NCBI GenBank assembly: GCA_003151535.1
Contig: PLXT01000078.1
Location: 1 to 42,748, forward strand
DNA length: 42,748 nucleotides
Source: Methanobacterium sp.
GTDB taxonomy: Archaea; Methanobacteriota; Methanobacteria; Methanobacteriales; Methanobacteriaceae
Direction of reading: 5' to 3'
In this document: piece after piece, positions 33,570-42,606 of the stretch
How positions within the stretch are numbered: the first letter of the stretch is position 1
Layout: each line of letters opens with the position of its first letter
Position numbers and translations under genes: made by a program
Notes under the pieces: model-generated
Told to the model about the DNA's origin: nothing
Databases searched by the model: none
Seen by the model: only the letters and a program-made list of their open reading frames with translations

Positions 33570-33965
33570 TTAATCGATTTTCTTACCGGCATCAGGACCT
33601 GGTTGTATAGAATATATCTCTTCTACCTTCATTAGAATAGCAGCTTTTGGTGTAAGTTTTGTCATGGCATTTTCACCCCATTCTGTAACCATGTCAAAGT
33701 ACTTTCCAGATTCATATATTAAAACAGAGCCTTTAAACTGAAATGGGCATTTAGTTGCATCTTTAGTTACCAGCGAAATTTTTGGATTTTTTTCAAGATT
33801 CTGGCGTGTTTTATTCATATAATTATCTGCAATTAATATAGTATCTTCTCCAATAGGCCTTGCAAATCCTATAGGAACAACATTTGGAATTCCATCAGGA
33901 CTTGCTGTTGCAAGAAAAACAAGATCCTTTTCTATAGCATCGATCATTTCTTTAGTTAAACTCAT
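33570..33965 (-). CDS. PNPOx-like split-barrel flavoprotein
   Basis: A 131-residue protein of the pyridoxamine 5'-phosphate oxidase-like FMN-binding split-barrel family. It begins MSLTKEMIDAIEKDLVFLATAS, then PDGIPNVVPIGFARPI and NPKISLVTKD, the usual strand order of these small flavin or F420 binding proteins. It is too short and divergent to be called PdxH. Its ATG lies only 18 bp from a sulfur-regulon palindrome and the metY promoter starts 335 bp away in the opposite direction, so the intergenic region is a two-operator divergent control region. The electron-transfer partner is unknown. Confidence 0.78.
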   Translation of the reverse strand: MSLTKEMIDAIEKDLVFLATASPDGIPNVVPIGFARPIGEDTILIADNYMNKTRQNLEKNPKISLVTKDATKCPFQFKGSVLIYESGKYFDMVTEWGENAMTKLTPKAAILMKVEEIYSIQPGPDAGKKID

Positions 33966-33982
33966 TTTATCACCAAATTTAT

Positions 33983-33998
33983 TATAACAATTGTTATT
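33983..33998. promoter_or_regulatory. TATAAC-N4-GTTATA operator of the PNPOx-like gene
   Basis: TATAACAATTGTTATT (11 of 12) lies 18 bp before the ATG. On the minus strand a TATA-like TTTATATTAA precedes it, placing the operator at the transcription start. Confidence 0.7.
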
Positions 33999-34299
33999 AA
34001 TATAAATTTATGTAAATTATCTAAAATAATAAAAAATTATGCTAATATGGTTGGGAACATCACTTAGTATGTAATAATTTGTAAACTTTATTTCTTTGAG
34101 ATAAGTCATATTCGTTAAATGATAATTTATTACGGATATTTCACTATTTAATTCAGTTTTCTATGTATAAATTGTTTTTTGGATGTTATTTTTTAGTTTA
34201 ATTCTGTGGGTTATGTTGTTGTGTGGTGTAAACAGTAGATTTGTTACGATCCAACACTTGAAAACATCTCAATATCAGAAACTTTAAATATCATTAAAT

Positions 34300-34315
34300 T
34301 ATAACAATTGTTATA
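34300..34315. promoter_or_regulatory. TATAAC-N4-GTTATA operator of metY-metX
   Basis: TATAACAATTGTTATA, perfect. A BRE/TATA pair GAAACTTTAAATA (34278-34290) lies just upstream, so the operator covers the predicted transcription start. The resulting 5' leader before metY would be about 190 bases. Confidence 0.75.
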
Positions 34316-34505
34316 TTTTCTTAGTGGTGATTATTTAACCAATCTATTGCAGTTAAATGGATTTAACCATTGAAAATTATAAAAATTATTACCATGAATA
34401 TAAAAATCTTGTAAAAAAACCATAATGTATTTTACATTTTTATATTTTGTTAAAAATGGAACGTGGTAATATTTGGAAGTCATTAATAAAACGGAGGAAA
34501 AGATT

Positions 34506-35846
34506 ATGTCTGAAGAAAAATCAAATGGAAATGAAGAAAATAAAAATGAAGAATGGAAAGGACCAGGATTAAGTACAATTGGATTACATGTTGGACAGGA
34601 AGAACCAGATTCTGCAACAGGATCGAGAGCGGTTCCAATATACTTAACAACATCATACGTGTTCAACGACACAGAACATGCTGCAAATCTATTTGGTCTT
34701 AAAGAATTTGGAAACATCTACACCAGGATCATGAATCCTACCACTGATATATTCGAAAAGAGAGTAGCAGCAGTTGAAGGGGGAGCAACAGCTCTTGGAG
34801 TTTCATCAGGAATGAGCGCGATATTCCTCGCAATCTTGAATGTATCCGAACTTGGAGACAACATAGTCTCAGGTGACAATTTATATGGTGGAACCTATGA
34901 ACTATTCAATTACACACTACCTAGATTAGGAAGAACTGTGACATTTGTAGATTCAGAAAATCCAGAAGAATTTAAAGCCGCAATAAATGAAAAAACCAAG
35001 GCATTATATGTTGAATCATTAGGAAACCCTAAACTCGATGTACCCGACTTTGAAGTACTAGCAGAAATTGCTCACGATGCTGGGATACCTTTAATAGTAG
35101 ACAATACAGCAACTGTAGGACTTGTAAAACCTATTGATTATGGGGCAGATATAACAGTTTTATCAGCAACTAAATACATTGGAGGACACGGAACTTCCAT
35201 TGGAGGAGTTATAGTAGATTCTGGTAAATTTGACTGGGGAAATGGTAAGTTTCCACAATTCACAGAACCAGATCCAAGTTACCATGGACTTAAATATTGG
35301 GAAACATTCGGTGACTTTCCAGAAGCAGGAAACATAGCATTTACAATAAGAGCAAGAGTAGTACTTCTAAGAGATCTCGGACCAGCACTCAGCCCATTTA
35401 ATGCATTCCAATTCCTCCAAGGACTTGAAACATTAGAAATAAGAGTATTAAGACACGCTGAAAATGCACTGAAAGTTGCAGAGTATTTAAAAGACCATCC
35501 AAAAGTTAAATGGATAAGTTACCCTGGCCTAGAAGACGATCCAAAACATAAAATAGCCAGTAAATACCTTAAAGGTGGTTATGGTGGATTAATAGGATTT
35601 GGAATTGAAGGTGGATTAGAGGCAGGTAAAAAATTCATTGAAAGTGTTAAACTATTCTCCCACCTAGCAAACATTGGAGACTCAAAAAGTCTAGTAATAC
35701 ACCCATCCAGCACAACACACCAGCAATTAACCCTAGCAGAACAGGAAACAACAGGTGTTACTGAAGACTTTGTAAGGCTATCCATCGGGATAGAAGATGT
35801 AGAAGATATCATAGCAGCTATTGAACAGGCACTATCAAAGATCTAA
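34506..35846 (+). CDS. metY: O-acetylhomoserine sulfhydrylase
   Basis: PLP enzyme of the Cys/Met metabolism family that joins O-acetylhomoserine with sulfide (to homocysteine) or methanethiol (to methionine). The 446-residue protein shows GLHVGQEEPDSATGSRAVPIY, YTRIMNPTTDIFEKRVAAVEGG, SGNL-type VSGDNLYGGTYELF, DNTATVGLVKPIDYGAD, the PLP lysine in LSATKYIGGHGTSIGG and VIHPSSTTHQQL. The long length (versus 390 for MetB/MetC) is typical of MetY. CGGAGGAA precedes the ATG. It is followed 160 bp later by metX, which makes its substrate. Bacterial-style MetY/MetX is not universal in methanogens, which often make homocysteine by another route. Confidence 0.95.
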   Translation: MSEEKSNGNEENKNEEWKGPGLSTIGLHVGQEEPDSATGSRAVPIYLTTSYVFNDTEHAANLFGLKEFGNIYTRIMNPTTDIFEKRVAAVEGGATALGVSSGMSAIFLAILNVSELGDNIVSGDNLYGGTYELFNYTLPRLGRTVTFVDSENPEEFKAAINEKTKALYVESLGNPKLDVPDFEVLAEIAHDAGIPLIVDNTATVGLVKPIDYGADITVLSATKYIGGHGTSIGGVIVDSGKFDWGNGKFPQFTEPDPSYHGLKYWETFGDFPEAGNIAFTIRARVVLLRDLGPALSPFNAFQFLQGLETLEIRVLRHAENALKVAEYLKDHPKVKWISYPGLEDDPKHKIASKYLKGGYGGLIGFGIEGGLEAGKKFIESVKLFSHLANIGDSKSLVIHPSSTTHQQLTLAEQETTGVTEDFVRLSIGIEDVEDIIAAIEQALSKI

Positions 35847-36006
35847 AAAATTTTAATTAAAGTCAACGTTAAAGTGTAAAATACCAATTAAAAAAGAAAA
35901 AAATAAGGGGTTTAAATGGATATAATAAAATACTCAGATGAGAAAAGATTCAGCTGTTGATACAGTTAAAAACAGATTTAATTATTAATATTATGGAGTT
36001 AATACA

Positions 36007-37476
36007 ATGAAAAACGAATCAATCGGAATTGTAGAAACTAACTTTCATTCACTAGCCGATGATTTGATCCTTGAAAACGGTAAAAAACTTAAAAACGTAC
36101 AAATAGCATATGAGACCTATGGAAAGCTTAACAAAGAAAATAGTAATGCTATTCTAGTTTGTCATGCACTTTCAGGGGATGCACACGTTGCAGGCTGGTA
36201 CGAAGGAGATAAAAAACCTGGATGGTGGGATGTAATTATTGGGCCCGGTAAATGCCTTGACACCGATAAATACTTCATAATATGTTCAAATATTATAGGT
36301 GGGTGCAAAGGGTCAACAGGACCCGCATCAATAAATCCCTATACTAATAAACCCTATGGATTGGACTTTCCCATAATAACAATTAAGGACATGGTAAATG
36401 CCCAGAAAAAACTTGTAAACTCAATGGGGATTAAACAGCTATTTGCTGTTATCGGAGGATCAATGGGCGGTATGCAGGTTCTACAATGGTGTATATCCTA
36501 TCCTGAAATGGTTAGATCTGCAATTCCTATAGCAACTACAGCATATTCGTCTCCACAACAAATTGCCTTTAATGAGGTTGGTAGAAGAGCAATAATATCA
36601 GACCCTCGCTGGAACAATGGTTACTATTATGAATCTGAATTTCCAGACGATGGACTAGCACTAGCAAGGATGATAGCTCATATCACTTACCTAAGCAATG
36701 AATCAATGTATCAGAAATTTGGACGAAGACTTCAGGACAAAGAAGAATATGGATTTGACTTTGAAACAGATTTTGAAGTAGAAAACTACCTCCATTATCA
36801 GGGAAACTCATTTACCAAAAGATTTGATGCTAACTCCTATTTATACATATCAAAGGCCATAGACTACTTCGATCTAGCAGGTGAAGGTTCGCTGGCAGAA
36901 GCATTTTACGGTCTTAAAATTAAATTTTTAGTTATTTCCGTTGATTCTGATTGGTTGTATCCACCATCACAATCAAAAGATATTGTAATGGGATTAAATT
37001 CTAACGATATTGATGTAAGTTACTGTGAGATAAAATCAAGCTATGGACATGACGCATTTCTTATTGAAGCAGGCCAGTTGAATTATTTAATTGCAGGATT
37101 TTTATCCCACACTCTAGTTAAAGATGTTATGAGCAGGGACTTTGCCAAAATAAAGGAGAAATCTAGCATTGAAAATGCCGCAGAAACCATGCTACACGAA
37201 GAAATTACACATCTACCAGTAATTACGGATAAAAAGAAATTATTGGGCATTGTAACTGCATGGGATATTTCCAAATCTGTTGCAAGAAATTATACAGAAC
37301 TGGATGAAATAATGACCAAGAAAGTTATTGTTGTCAGTCCAGAAGATCCAATAGAACTTGCTGCAAGAAAAATGAAAAAATATAATATTTCATCACTTCC
37401 AGTAGTTGATGAAAATCAGAAGGTTGTTGGAATTGTGACAACAAATCACATAAGTATTTTAATTGCGGAAAATTAA
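36007..37476 (+). CDS. metX: Homoserine O-acetyltransferase fused to CBS domains
   Basis: Acetylates homoserine with acetyl-CoA for MetY. The alpha/beta-hydrolase part (residues 1-370) shows LVCHALSGDAHVAGWY, the nucleophile Ser152 in GGSMGGMQ, the Asp in VISVDSDWLYPP and the His in YGHDAFLIE. After residue 375 comes a pair of CBS domains (KDVMSRDFAKIKEKSS, LLGIVTAWDISKSV, IMTKKVIVVSPEDPIE, VVGIVTTNHIS), about 115 residues, absent from ordinary MetX (about 370). CBS pairs bind adenosyl ligands, so feedback by S-adenosylmethionine or ATP is a reasonable inference. It follows metY on the same strand and likely shares the operator. Confidence 0.95.
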   Translation: MKNESIGIVETNFHSLADDLILENGKKLKNVQIAYETYGKLNKENSNAILVCHALSGDAHVAGWYEGDKKPGWWDVIIGPGKCLDTDKYFIICSNIIGGCKGSTGPASINPYTNKPYGLDFPIITIKDMVNAQKKLVNSMGIKQLFAVIGGSMGGMQVLQWCISYPEMVRSAIPIATTAYSSPQQIAFNEVGRRAIISDPRWNNGYYYESEFPDDGLALARMIAHITYLSNESMYQKFGRRLQDKEEYGFDFETDFEVENYLHYQGNSFTKRFDANSYLYISKAIDYFDLAGEGSLAEAFYGLKIKFLVISVDSDWLYPPSQSKDIVMGLNSNDIDVSYCEIKSSYGHDAFLIEAGQLNYLIAGFLSHTLVKDVMSRDFAKIKEKSSIENAAETMLHEEITHLPVITDKKKLLGIVTAWDISKSVARNYTELDEIMTKKVIVVSPEDPIELAARKMKKYNISSLPVVDENQKVVGIVTTNHISILIAEN

Positions 37477-37723
37477 GAGCAAATAATATTATTCTTAGAT
37501 CCTCTAGTAATTTTTATTTTTTAGAATTAATATTCAATTTAAAAAATAATATTATTGTACTTTAATTGTATCTTATAAAAAGTATAAGAAATCCTTAAGA
37601 TATATAATAACTAACTAATAGAGTTTAATTGAAGTTTATTTGTGTTAGTTCCAATATCTAACCCAAATTAATAACTACTAGTATATATTATAACTCCAAA
37701 AATAGTTTAAATGAACATTTAAA
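37477..37723. other. Intergenic stretch before the nifS promoter
   Basis: About 250 bp of AT-rich sequence without open reading frame; it contains the end of the metX transcript and no clear terminator hairpin. Confidence 0.4.
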
Positions 37724-37739
37724 TATAACTATAGTTATA
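37724..37739. promoter_or_regulatory. TATAAC-N4-GTTATA operator of nifS
   Basis: TATAACTATAGTTATA has perfect arms with a TATA centre. It is merged with ATTTAAATATAAC, the likely TATA box, and lies 101 bp before the start codon. Confidence 0.7.
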
Positions 37740-37839
37740 AATATTAGTAATTTATAATGATCTTGAAATGTATATAATGTATTATTTGAGAATAAAAATT
37801 ATTTGATATCTTAACAAAACTGCATGAGAGGTTTAGAAC

Positions 37840-39003
37840 ATGATTTATATGGATCATTCAGCAACATCACCGGTGGATCCCGAAGTATTCGAAGCAATGA
37901 AACCCTATTTTACAAATGCCTTTGGAAATGCTTCTACCCTATATTCCCTAGGAAGAGAAGCTAAAAATGCAATGGAATCTGCAAGGCAAGAAGTTGCATC
38001 TATTATAGGGGCAGAACCCACAGAGATTATATTTACCAGTGGTGGAACTGAATCAGATAATATTGCAATATTAGGAACAGCCCGTAAACTTAAAAACAAA
38101 GGAAACCACATAATAACAAGTGATATAGAACATCCAGCAGTAGATGAAACTTGTAAATATCTGGAAAAAAATGGGTACACAGTAACCTATCTTCCAGTAT
38201 ATGAAGAGGGTATTGTAAAAGTCAAAGACCTTGAAGATGCAATAACCGATAAAACCATTCTGATCACCATAATGCACGCAAACAATGAGATAGGCACCAT
38301 ACAACCAATAGCAGAGATAGGGAAAATAGCCAATGAAAGAGGTATATATTTCCACACCGATGCAATACAAACAGTGGGTAAGATACCAGTTAATGTTGGT
38401 GAAATGAATGTAGACATGCTCTCTTTATCATCACACAAATTATACGGTCCAAAGGGAATTGGAGCACTTTATATTAAAAAAGGTGTTAGAATAGAACCAA
38501 TCATGTACGGAGGAGGACATGAAAGAGGGTTCAGACCAGGAACAGAGAATATTCCCGGAATTGTAGGTTTAGGTAAAGCATGTTCAATTGCAAATCAAAA
38601 TCTTGAAGGCAATGCTCGTAAACTCACAAATTTAAGAGATAGGTTGATCGATGCTGTACTTGCAGAAAATAAAGATTCCTACCTTAATGGACATAGAACT
38701 AAACGTTTACCTAATAATGCTAATTTCAGATTCGATGCAATAGAAGGAGAATCATTGATACTTCATCTGGATTCAAAAGGTATAGCCGCATCAACCGGTT
38801 CAGCATGCTCATCCACTAAATTGGAAGCTTCACATGTACTATTAGCTATTGGGCTCGAGAAAGAAGAGGCACATGGATCACTCAGAATAAGCCTGGGAAT
38901 AGAAAACACTGATGAAAACATAGATTATGCAATAACAGCAATTAAAGAAGTCGTTGAAAAATTGAGAAAAATGTCACCACTCTGGTGTGCAAGTGGGACA
39001 TAA
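37840..39003 (+). CDS. nifS: Cysteine desulfurase, NifS/IscS family
   Basis: Releases sulfur from cysteine as an enzyme persulfide for iron-sulfur clusters or carriers. The 387-residue protein begins MIYMDHSATSPVDPEVFEAM, contains FTSGGTESDNIAI, HANNEIGTIQPI, the PLP lysine in LSSHKLYGPKGIGALY and the active-site Cys in ASTGSACSSTKLEASHVL, the short-loop class of NifS/IscS. GAGAGG lies before ATG. No nifU/iscU follows; a hairpin terminator ends the unit. Given the operator it may serve the nitrogenase-like clusters or the MoaD-like carrier under sulfur limitation; the acceptor is not shown by the sequence. Confidence 0.95.
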   Translation: MIYMDHSATSPVDPEVFEAMKPYFTNAFGNASTLYSLGREAKNAMESARQEVASIIGAEPTEIIFTSGGTESDNIAILGTARKLKNKGNHIITSDIEHPAVDETCKYLEKNGYTVTYLPVYEEGIVKVKDLEDAITDKTILITIMHANNEIGTIQPIAEIGKIANERGIYFHTDAIQTVGKIPVNVGEMNVDMLSLSSHKLYGPKGIGALYIKKGVRIEPIMYGGGHERGFRPGTENIPGIVGLGKACSIANQNLEGNARKLTNLRDRLIDAVLAENKDSYLNGHRTKRLPNNANFRFDAIEGESLILHLDSKGIAASTGSACSSTKLEASHVLLAIGLEKEEAHGSLRISLGIENTDENIDYAITAIKEVVEKLRKMSPLWCASGT

Positions 39004-39027
39004 ATGTCACATTTAGATATTCTATAT

Positions 39028-39045
39028 GGTGACATAATTGTCACC
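39028..39045 (+). terminator. Hairpin terminator after nifS
   Basis: GGTGACA-TAAT-TGTCACC is a perfect 7-bp stem with 4-base loop, followed by TTTTC, 25 bp past the nifS stop. A preceding GGGACATAAATGTCAC overlaps the stop and could form an alternative stem. Confidence 0.65.
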
Positions 39046-39091
39046 TTTTCATAGAAAAAAGTATATATATCTTTTCTTACTAGTTTATTAT

Positions 39092-39243
39092 ATGGACATT
39101 TTAGAAATCCAAGAAGATCCAACATTTGCAAACTATTTAGAGGAGAAATTATAGAAAACCAAGTTGCAGTGAATAAAGAAAAATGTTTGGAAAGATTGGA
39201 AAGAATAGAGGCCCGACATAACAACAGTATCAACAAGAATTAA
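39092..39243 (+). other. Short broken frame, possible gene remnant
   Basis: An ATG frame of 20 codons (MDILEIQEDPTFANYLEEKL) stops at 39152-39154. A TATATATA box sits 25-29 bp before the ATG, as for a leaderless message. The sequence continues in another frame to a TAA at 39241-39243 with charged coil-like residues (NKEKCLERLERIEARHNN). This may be a frameshifted small gene or a chance pair; no homologue is recognised. Confidence 0.3.
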
Positions 39244-39870
39244 TCCAACAATAAGCAAGAATTAATCGATCCCATTACTATTAAGAGTATAAATTGAATA
39301 TAATCCCTTCTGTTTAATAGATTTCAAGTAGATTGGTTGGTTTCTTCCAGTTTAATTAATTTATACTCTGCCTTTACTCATAAATAATATGATGGTCGAT
39401 AATTAACTCTATAATATAATCTTTTAGAATTTTTTATTACAAATTTTTCTCTAATGATTTACTTCGTCATAGTACAATATAATGATATATAGGCCAATAA
39501 CTTGTTAAATTAACATATAATCTAATTTTAACTTTACAATAGTAAATCGAGTACCACTAATAGTCAATAATTTAAGTTGTATTTCGAGACGTTGGTATTA
39601 ATTGAAATTATACAAAAAGTATTTGTTTGGTGAATTTTCCAAAAATAGCCTTTAATTAAGTGTATAAAGGTTATATGCCTACTATACATCGTTTAATATA
39701 TAAAAACTATGAATAATAGGGTAAACTTAATTTGAATATATTATATAAGAATAAAAAATGATTCAATAATGGCTTACTTAGAATATTTATATCCATTATA
39801 TGGTTCTTAAACTCAGTTTACGGTATATTTAGAACATTACAGTATCATAAGTAATAGTGTATAGTTACCA
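39244..39870. other. Long AT-rich intergenic stretch, no gene seen
   Basis: Roughly 630 bp with stop codons in all frames and no operator copy. It may be decayed sequence. Confidence 0.5.
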
Positions 39871-39942
39871 AAAAAAGGATTAATGCAGCACTTAAAAAAG
39901 ATCACCACATCAACTGTGAGTATTAGGTACCTGCATTAATCC
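39870..39942 (-). ncRNA. Structured element ending in T-run, candidate small RNA or terminator
   Basis: On the minus strand GGATTAATGCAG (39942-39931) pairs perfectly with CTGCATTAATCC (39888-39877), enclosing 42 bases with an inner mini-hairpin (CAC/GTG), and is followed by a run of seven T. It begins 48 bp past the MBL hydrolase stop. The stem is unusually long for a terminator, so a separate small RNA is possible. Confidence 0.4.
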
Positions 39943-39989
39943 AATAATGGGGTTTAGAATTGCTTTGATATAAAACATTTAATTTAATC

Positions 39990-40721
39990 CTAGATTAATT
40001 CTTTAATTTTTTGATTGGAGTTGTCGTTGAATAAGCCTCCATGATAGGTTATAACATTCTCAACATCAAGTTCTATAAACTTTTTAAGCCAATTTATAAC
40101 TATTTTCCGCTCTTTTTCATTCAAGGCTTGTGTGTTAGTTACAATAAGCTGTTCTTCATCGATGTTCAAGGCATCTCCTACAATGAGACTTTTAGATTCT
40201 TCATGGTATAGGCATATATGTCCTGGTGTATGGCCTGGAGTGTGAATAACAATAATTCCCCCACAGTATGCTAGCTCCTCACCATTAGATAGAACCACAT
40301 CTACTTTTACAGAAGCATTTTCAAACATATCTAAAATTTTTAACCGCTCTTCCTCAGGTAAAGCGTTTATACGATCCATAAAGTTTGAATTATTTAATCT
40401 TAGTATCTTTTTCTCACCCTGGATGTATGGTTTATCATCTCCATGTGCAAGAACTTTAATATCATTTAATTCCTCAACTATGTCATTAATACCTCCAATA
40501 TGATCAATGTCTTGATGGGTGACTATTATTGTATCTATTTTTTCAAAAGGTACACCAGCTTTATCCATTGCATTTTTAATCTCCTTTAGATTATTTGGTA
40601 ATCCCGCATCAACTAAAATAACGTTATTATCATCCCATATGAGTGTAGGGTAAATCGTACTTTCTGTTCCCATAATTTTCATGGGTATTTCTAAAATTTC
40701 TATTTTATCTGCTATTTTCAT
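39990..40721 (-). CDS. MBL-fold metallo-hydrolase
   Basis: A 243-residue metallo-beta-lactamase-fold enzyme. The metal-binding motif THQDIDHIGG (HxDxDH type) is at about residue 70, followed by His in VIHTPGHTPGHICLYH and Asp in SLIVGDALN, then ITYHGG at the C terminus. The first metal motif has Gln-Asp, THQDIDH, as in many hydrolases of this superfamily with unknown substrate. The start is supported by GGAGTGAAATAG before ATG. It is the last gene of a minus-strand group after MFS and MarR (66 bp from MFS) and may be part of a detoxification unit with them. Confidence 0.85.
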   Translation of the reverse strand: MKIADKIEILEIPMKIMGTESTIYPTLIWDDNNVILVDAGLPNNLKEIKNAMDKAGVPFEKIDTIIVTHQDIDHIGGINDIVEELNDIKVLAHGDDKPYIQGEKKILRLNNSNFMDRINALPEEERLKILDMFENASVKVDVVLSNGEELAYCGGIIVIHTPGHTPGHICLYHEESKSLIVGDALNIDEEQLIVTNTQALNEKERKIVINWLKKFIELDVENVITYHGGLFNDNSNQKIKELI

Positions 40722-40787
40722 TTTCTATTTCACTCCTTATTGATTTAATAAAATTAAATGATTTTAAAAATTTATTCTTTTAAAATT

Positions 40788-42155
40788 CTATTTTGTTTGG
40801 GATTTGATGAATTGTGACATGATTAAACCTAAAAATAATAGTATGGCTATTACATAAAACGCGTTTAACAAGCCACCCATTAATTTTTCAACACTTAAAG
40901 CATTAGTAGCCCCCATTAACAATATAAGTCCAAATATAGCAGTACCTACAGAAGTGTTAAGATTACTATTTGTACTTCTGATAGCAGAAGCATCAGGTTG
41001 TTTATCATGACTAACCTGAGAAAAAGTAAGATTAGAACCATGAGGAGCAATAATACCCACACCCAAACCAATCAATGACACACCCAACATGATCCCTAAC
41101 AAACTAGGATTTGCACTAAAAACACTAATCAAGTAAACACTTCCAATTAAACAAACTATAAAACCCACAGATATAATGTAACGCGGTTGAAATCTAACTG
41201 AAATTTTACCCGTGGTGAAGGTTACTAAGAATAATGGTACCGCCATCGCTACAAATATATAACCTGTTATTAAAGCACTGTATCCTAAAACTGTTTGTAC
41301 AAAAACGGGTATAACAAAACGAATGCCACTAATAACTGCTCCGTACAAAAATAGGAATGTATTACCTAAAATAAATGATCTAGATTGAAAGAGTCTAATA
41401 TCAATTAAGGGATGCTTATCCTTTTTTACCCCAGTTAACATAACATAAGGACTAATAAACCTTGTTACTGGATTGTTGAGTAATATTAATCCATAAACCA
41501 ATAAAAATATACCTAAAGCAGAGTTAATAGCACCGACTATATTAATATCTGACCAGTGCATGGTTGCTGGAAATGATGGTATAGACCGTGAAAACACCAA
41601 TATGACAATGATTACAATGGATTCCAATCCAAAAGCATACCTCCAAGAGTAATACGTAGTTAAAAAACCACCAATAAAAGGCCCAACCACAAGTGCAACA
41701 GACGCTATCGAAGCGTACAAACCCAAAGCAACAGCTCTTTTTCTTCCAGAATAAGTGCCTATTATTATGGAATACATAGCCACAAACATTAATGCTCCAC
41801 CAATACCCTCCAATATAGACCATCCAAGAAGCAACATATTACTATTTAGACTTAATGCAGAAATAAAAGTACCAATGCCAAAAATAATAGCCCCTATAAG
41901 AAACGTTCTTCTTCTACCCAGAACCTTTTGCAATTCACCACTAAACAGAGTTAAACTCGCCAAAACCAACGCATAAACAACAATAACACTCTCGATAGTA
42001 ACATAGGTAGTATGTAAATCATGAACTAAATTTGTAATCGCTACATTCAAAAAGCTAATATCGATTCCAATAATAAAAGCAGCTAAAGTAACAATTATTA
42101 AAGGAAACCAACCAACATTTAAATCACCATCAACAGTAACATTAGTACCACTCAA
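40788..42155 (-). CDS. MFS drug-efflux-type transporter (DHA2/EmrB-like)
   Basis: A 455-residue membrane protein with about 12-14 hydrophobic helices. TM1 begins FPLIIVTLAAFIIGIDISFLNVAI; the motif LGRRRTFLIGAIIFGIGTF is MFS motif A between TM2 and TM3, and ASVALVVGPFIGGFLTTYYSWRYAF is motif C, typical of proton-coupled multidrug exporters. It starts with TTG one base after the marR stop, with AAGGAGTC as binding site, so the two are coupled. Substrate unknown; the MarR partner suggests induction by a toxic small molecule. Confidence 0.9.
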   Translation of the reverse strand: MSGTNVTVDGDLNVGWFPLIIVTLAAFIIGIDISFLNVAITNLVHDLHTTYVTIESVIVVYALVLASLTLFSGELQKVLGRRRTFLIGAIIFGIGTFISALSLNSNMLLLGWSILEGIGGALMFVAMYSIIIGTYSGRKRAVALGLYASIASVALVVGPFIGGFLTTYYSWRYAFGLESIVIIVILVFSRSIPSFPATMHWSDINIVGAINSALGIFLLVYGLILLNNPVTRFISPYVMLTGVKKDKHPLIDIRLFQSRSFILGNTFLFLYGAVISGIRFVIPVFVQTVLGYSALITGYIFVAMAVPLFLVTFTTGKISVRFQPRYIISVGFIVCLIGSVYLISVFSANPSLLGIMLGVSLIGLGVGIIAPHGSNLTFSQVSHDKQPDASAIRSTNSNLNTSVGTAIFGLILLMGATNALSVEKLMGGLLNAFYVIAILLFLGLIMSQFIKSQTK

Positions 42156-42156
42156 T

Positions 42157-42606
42157 TTATATGACTCCTTGAATTTTTAAAACGGCATTTTTAATTATTT
42201 CAATACTTTTACTAAGCTCTTCAAGTTCTTTATGACTCAATGGAGATAATAATTGATTCATACTTTCTTTAACAGTTTTATGAGATTTTTTTATGAGATT
42301 TTTTCCTTCAGCTGTCAATACAATCCGGAGTACCCTACGGTCATTTCCATCAGGCACTCGCTCTATTAGACCATCATTAACTAATTCATCAATTCTAGTT
42401 GTCATTTGGGTTTTTGATATGTTTAATGTTTTGCCAAGTGCTGACATTGAGGGATTACCATATTGTTCAATCAGTATTAACCAAAAAAATGTTTTTATAA
42501 ATTTTCTTTCAGATAAATTAATTAATTCCCTGTTAAAAAGTTTAATATAAATTATTGAATCTTCTAGCATCTCTTCTATCAATTTATCAGATTTTTTTTC
42601 CATCAT
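42157..42606 (-). CDS. MarR-family transcriptional regulator
   Basis: A 149-residue winged-helix regulator. It shows the helix-turn-helix PSMSALGKTLNISKTQMTTRIDELVNDGLIERVPDGNDRRVLRIVLT, where the DxRxxxI wing (DRRVLRIVLT) is the MarR signature. I chose the double ATG at 42604-42606 because GGGGGAG stands directly upstream; longer frames add residues unlike the family. It forms a tight pair with the MFS gene and probably represses it until a ligand binds. The region upstream has AATAGT and ACTATT arms 29 bp apart (42661-42666 and 42696-42701) as a possible operator. Confidence 0.87.
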   Translation of the reverse strand: MMEKKSDKLIEEMLEDSIIYIKLFNRELINLSERKFIKTFFWLILIEQYGNPSMSALGKTLNISKTQMTTRIDELVNDGLIERVPDGNDRRVLRIVLTAEGKNLIKKSHKTVKESMNQLLSPLSHKELEELSKSIEIIKNAVLKIQGVI

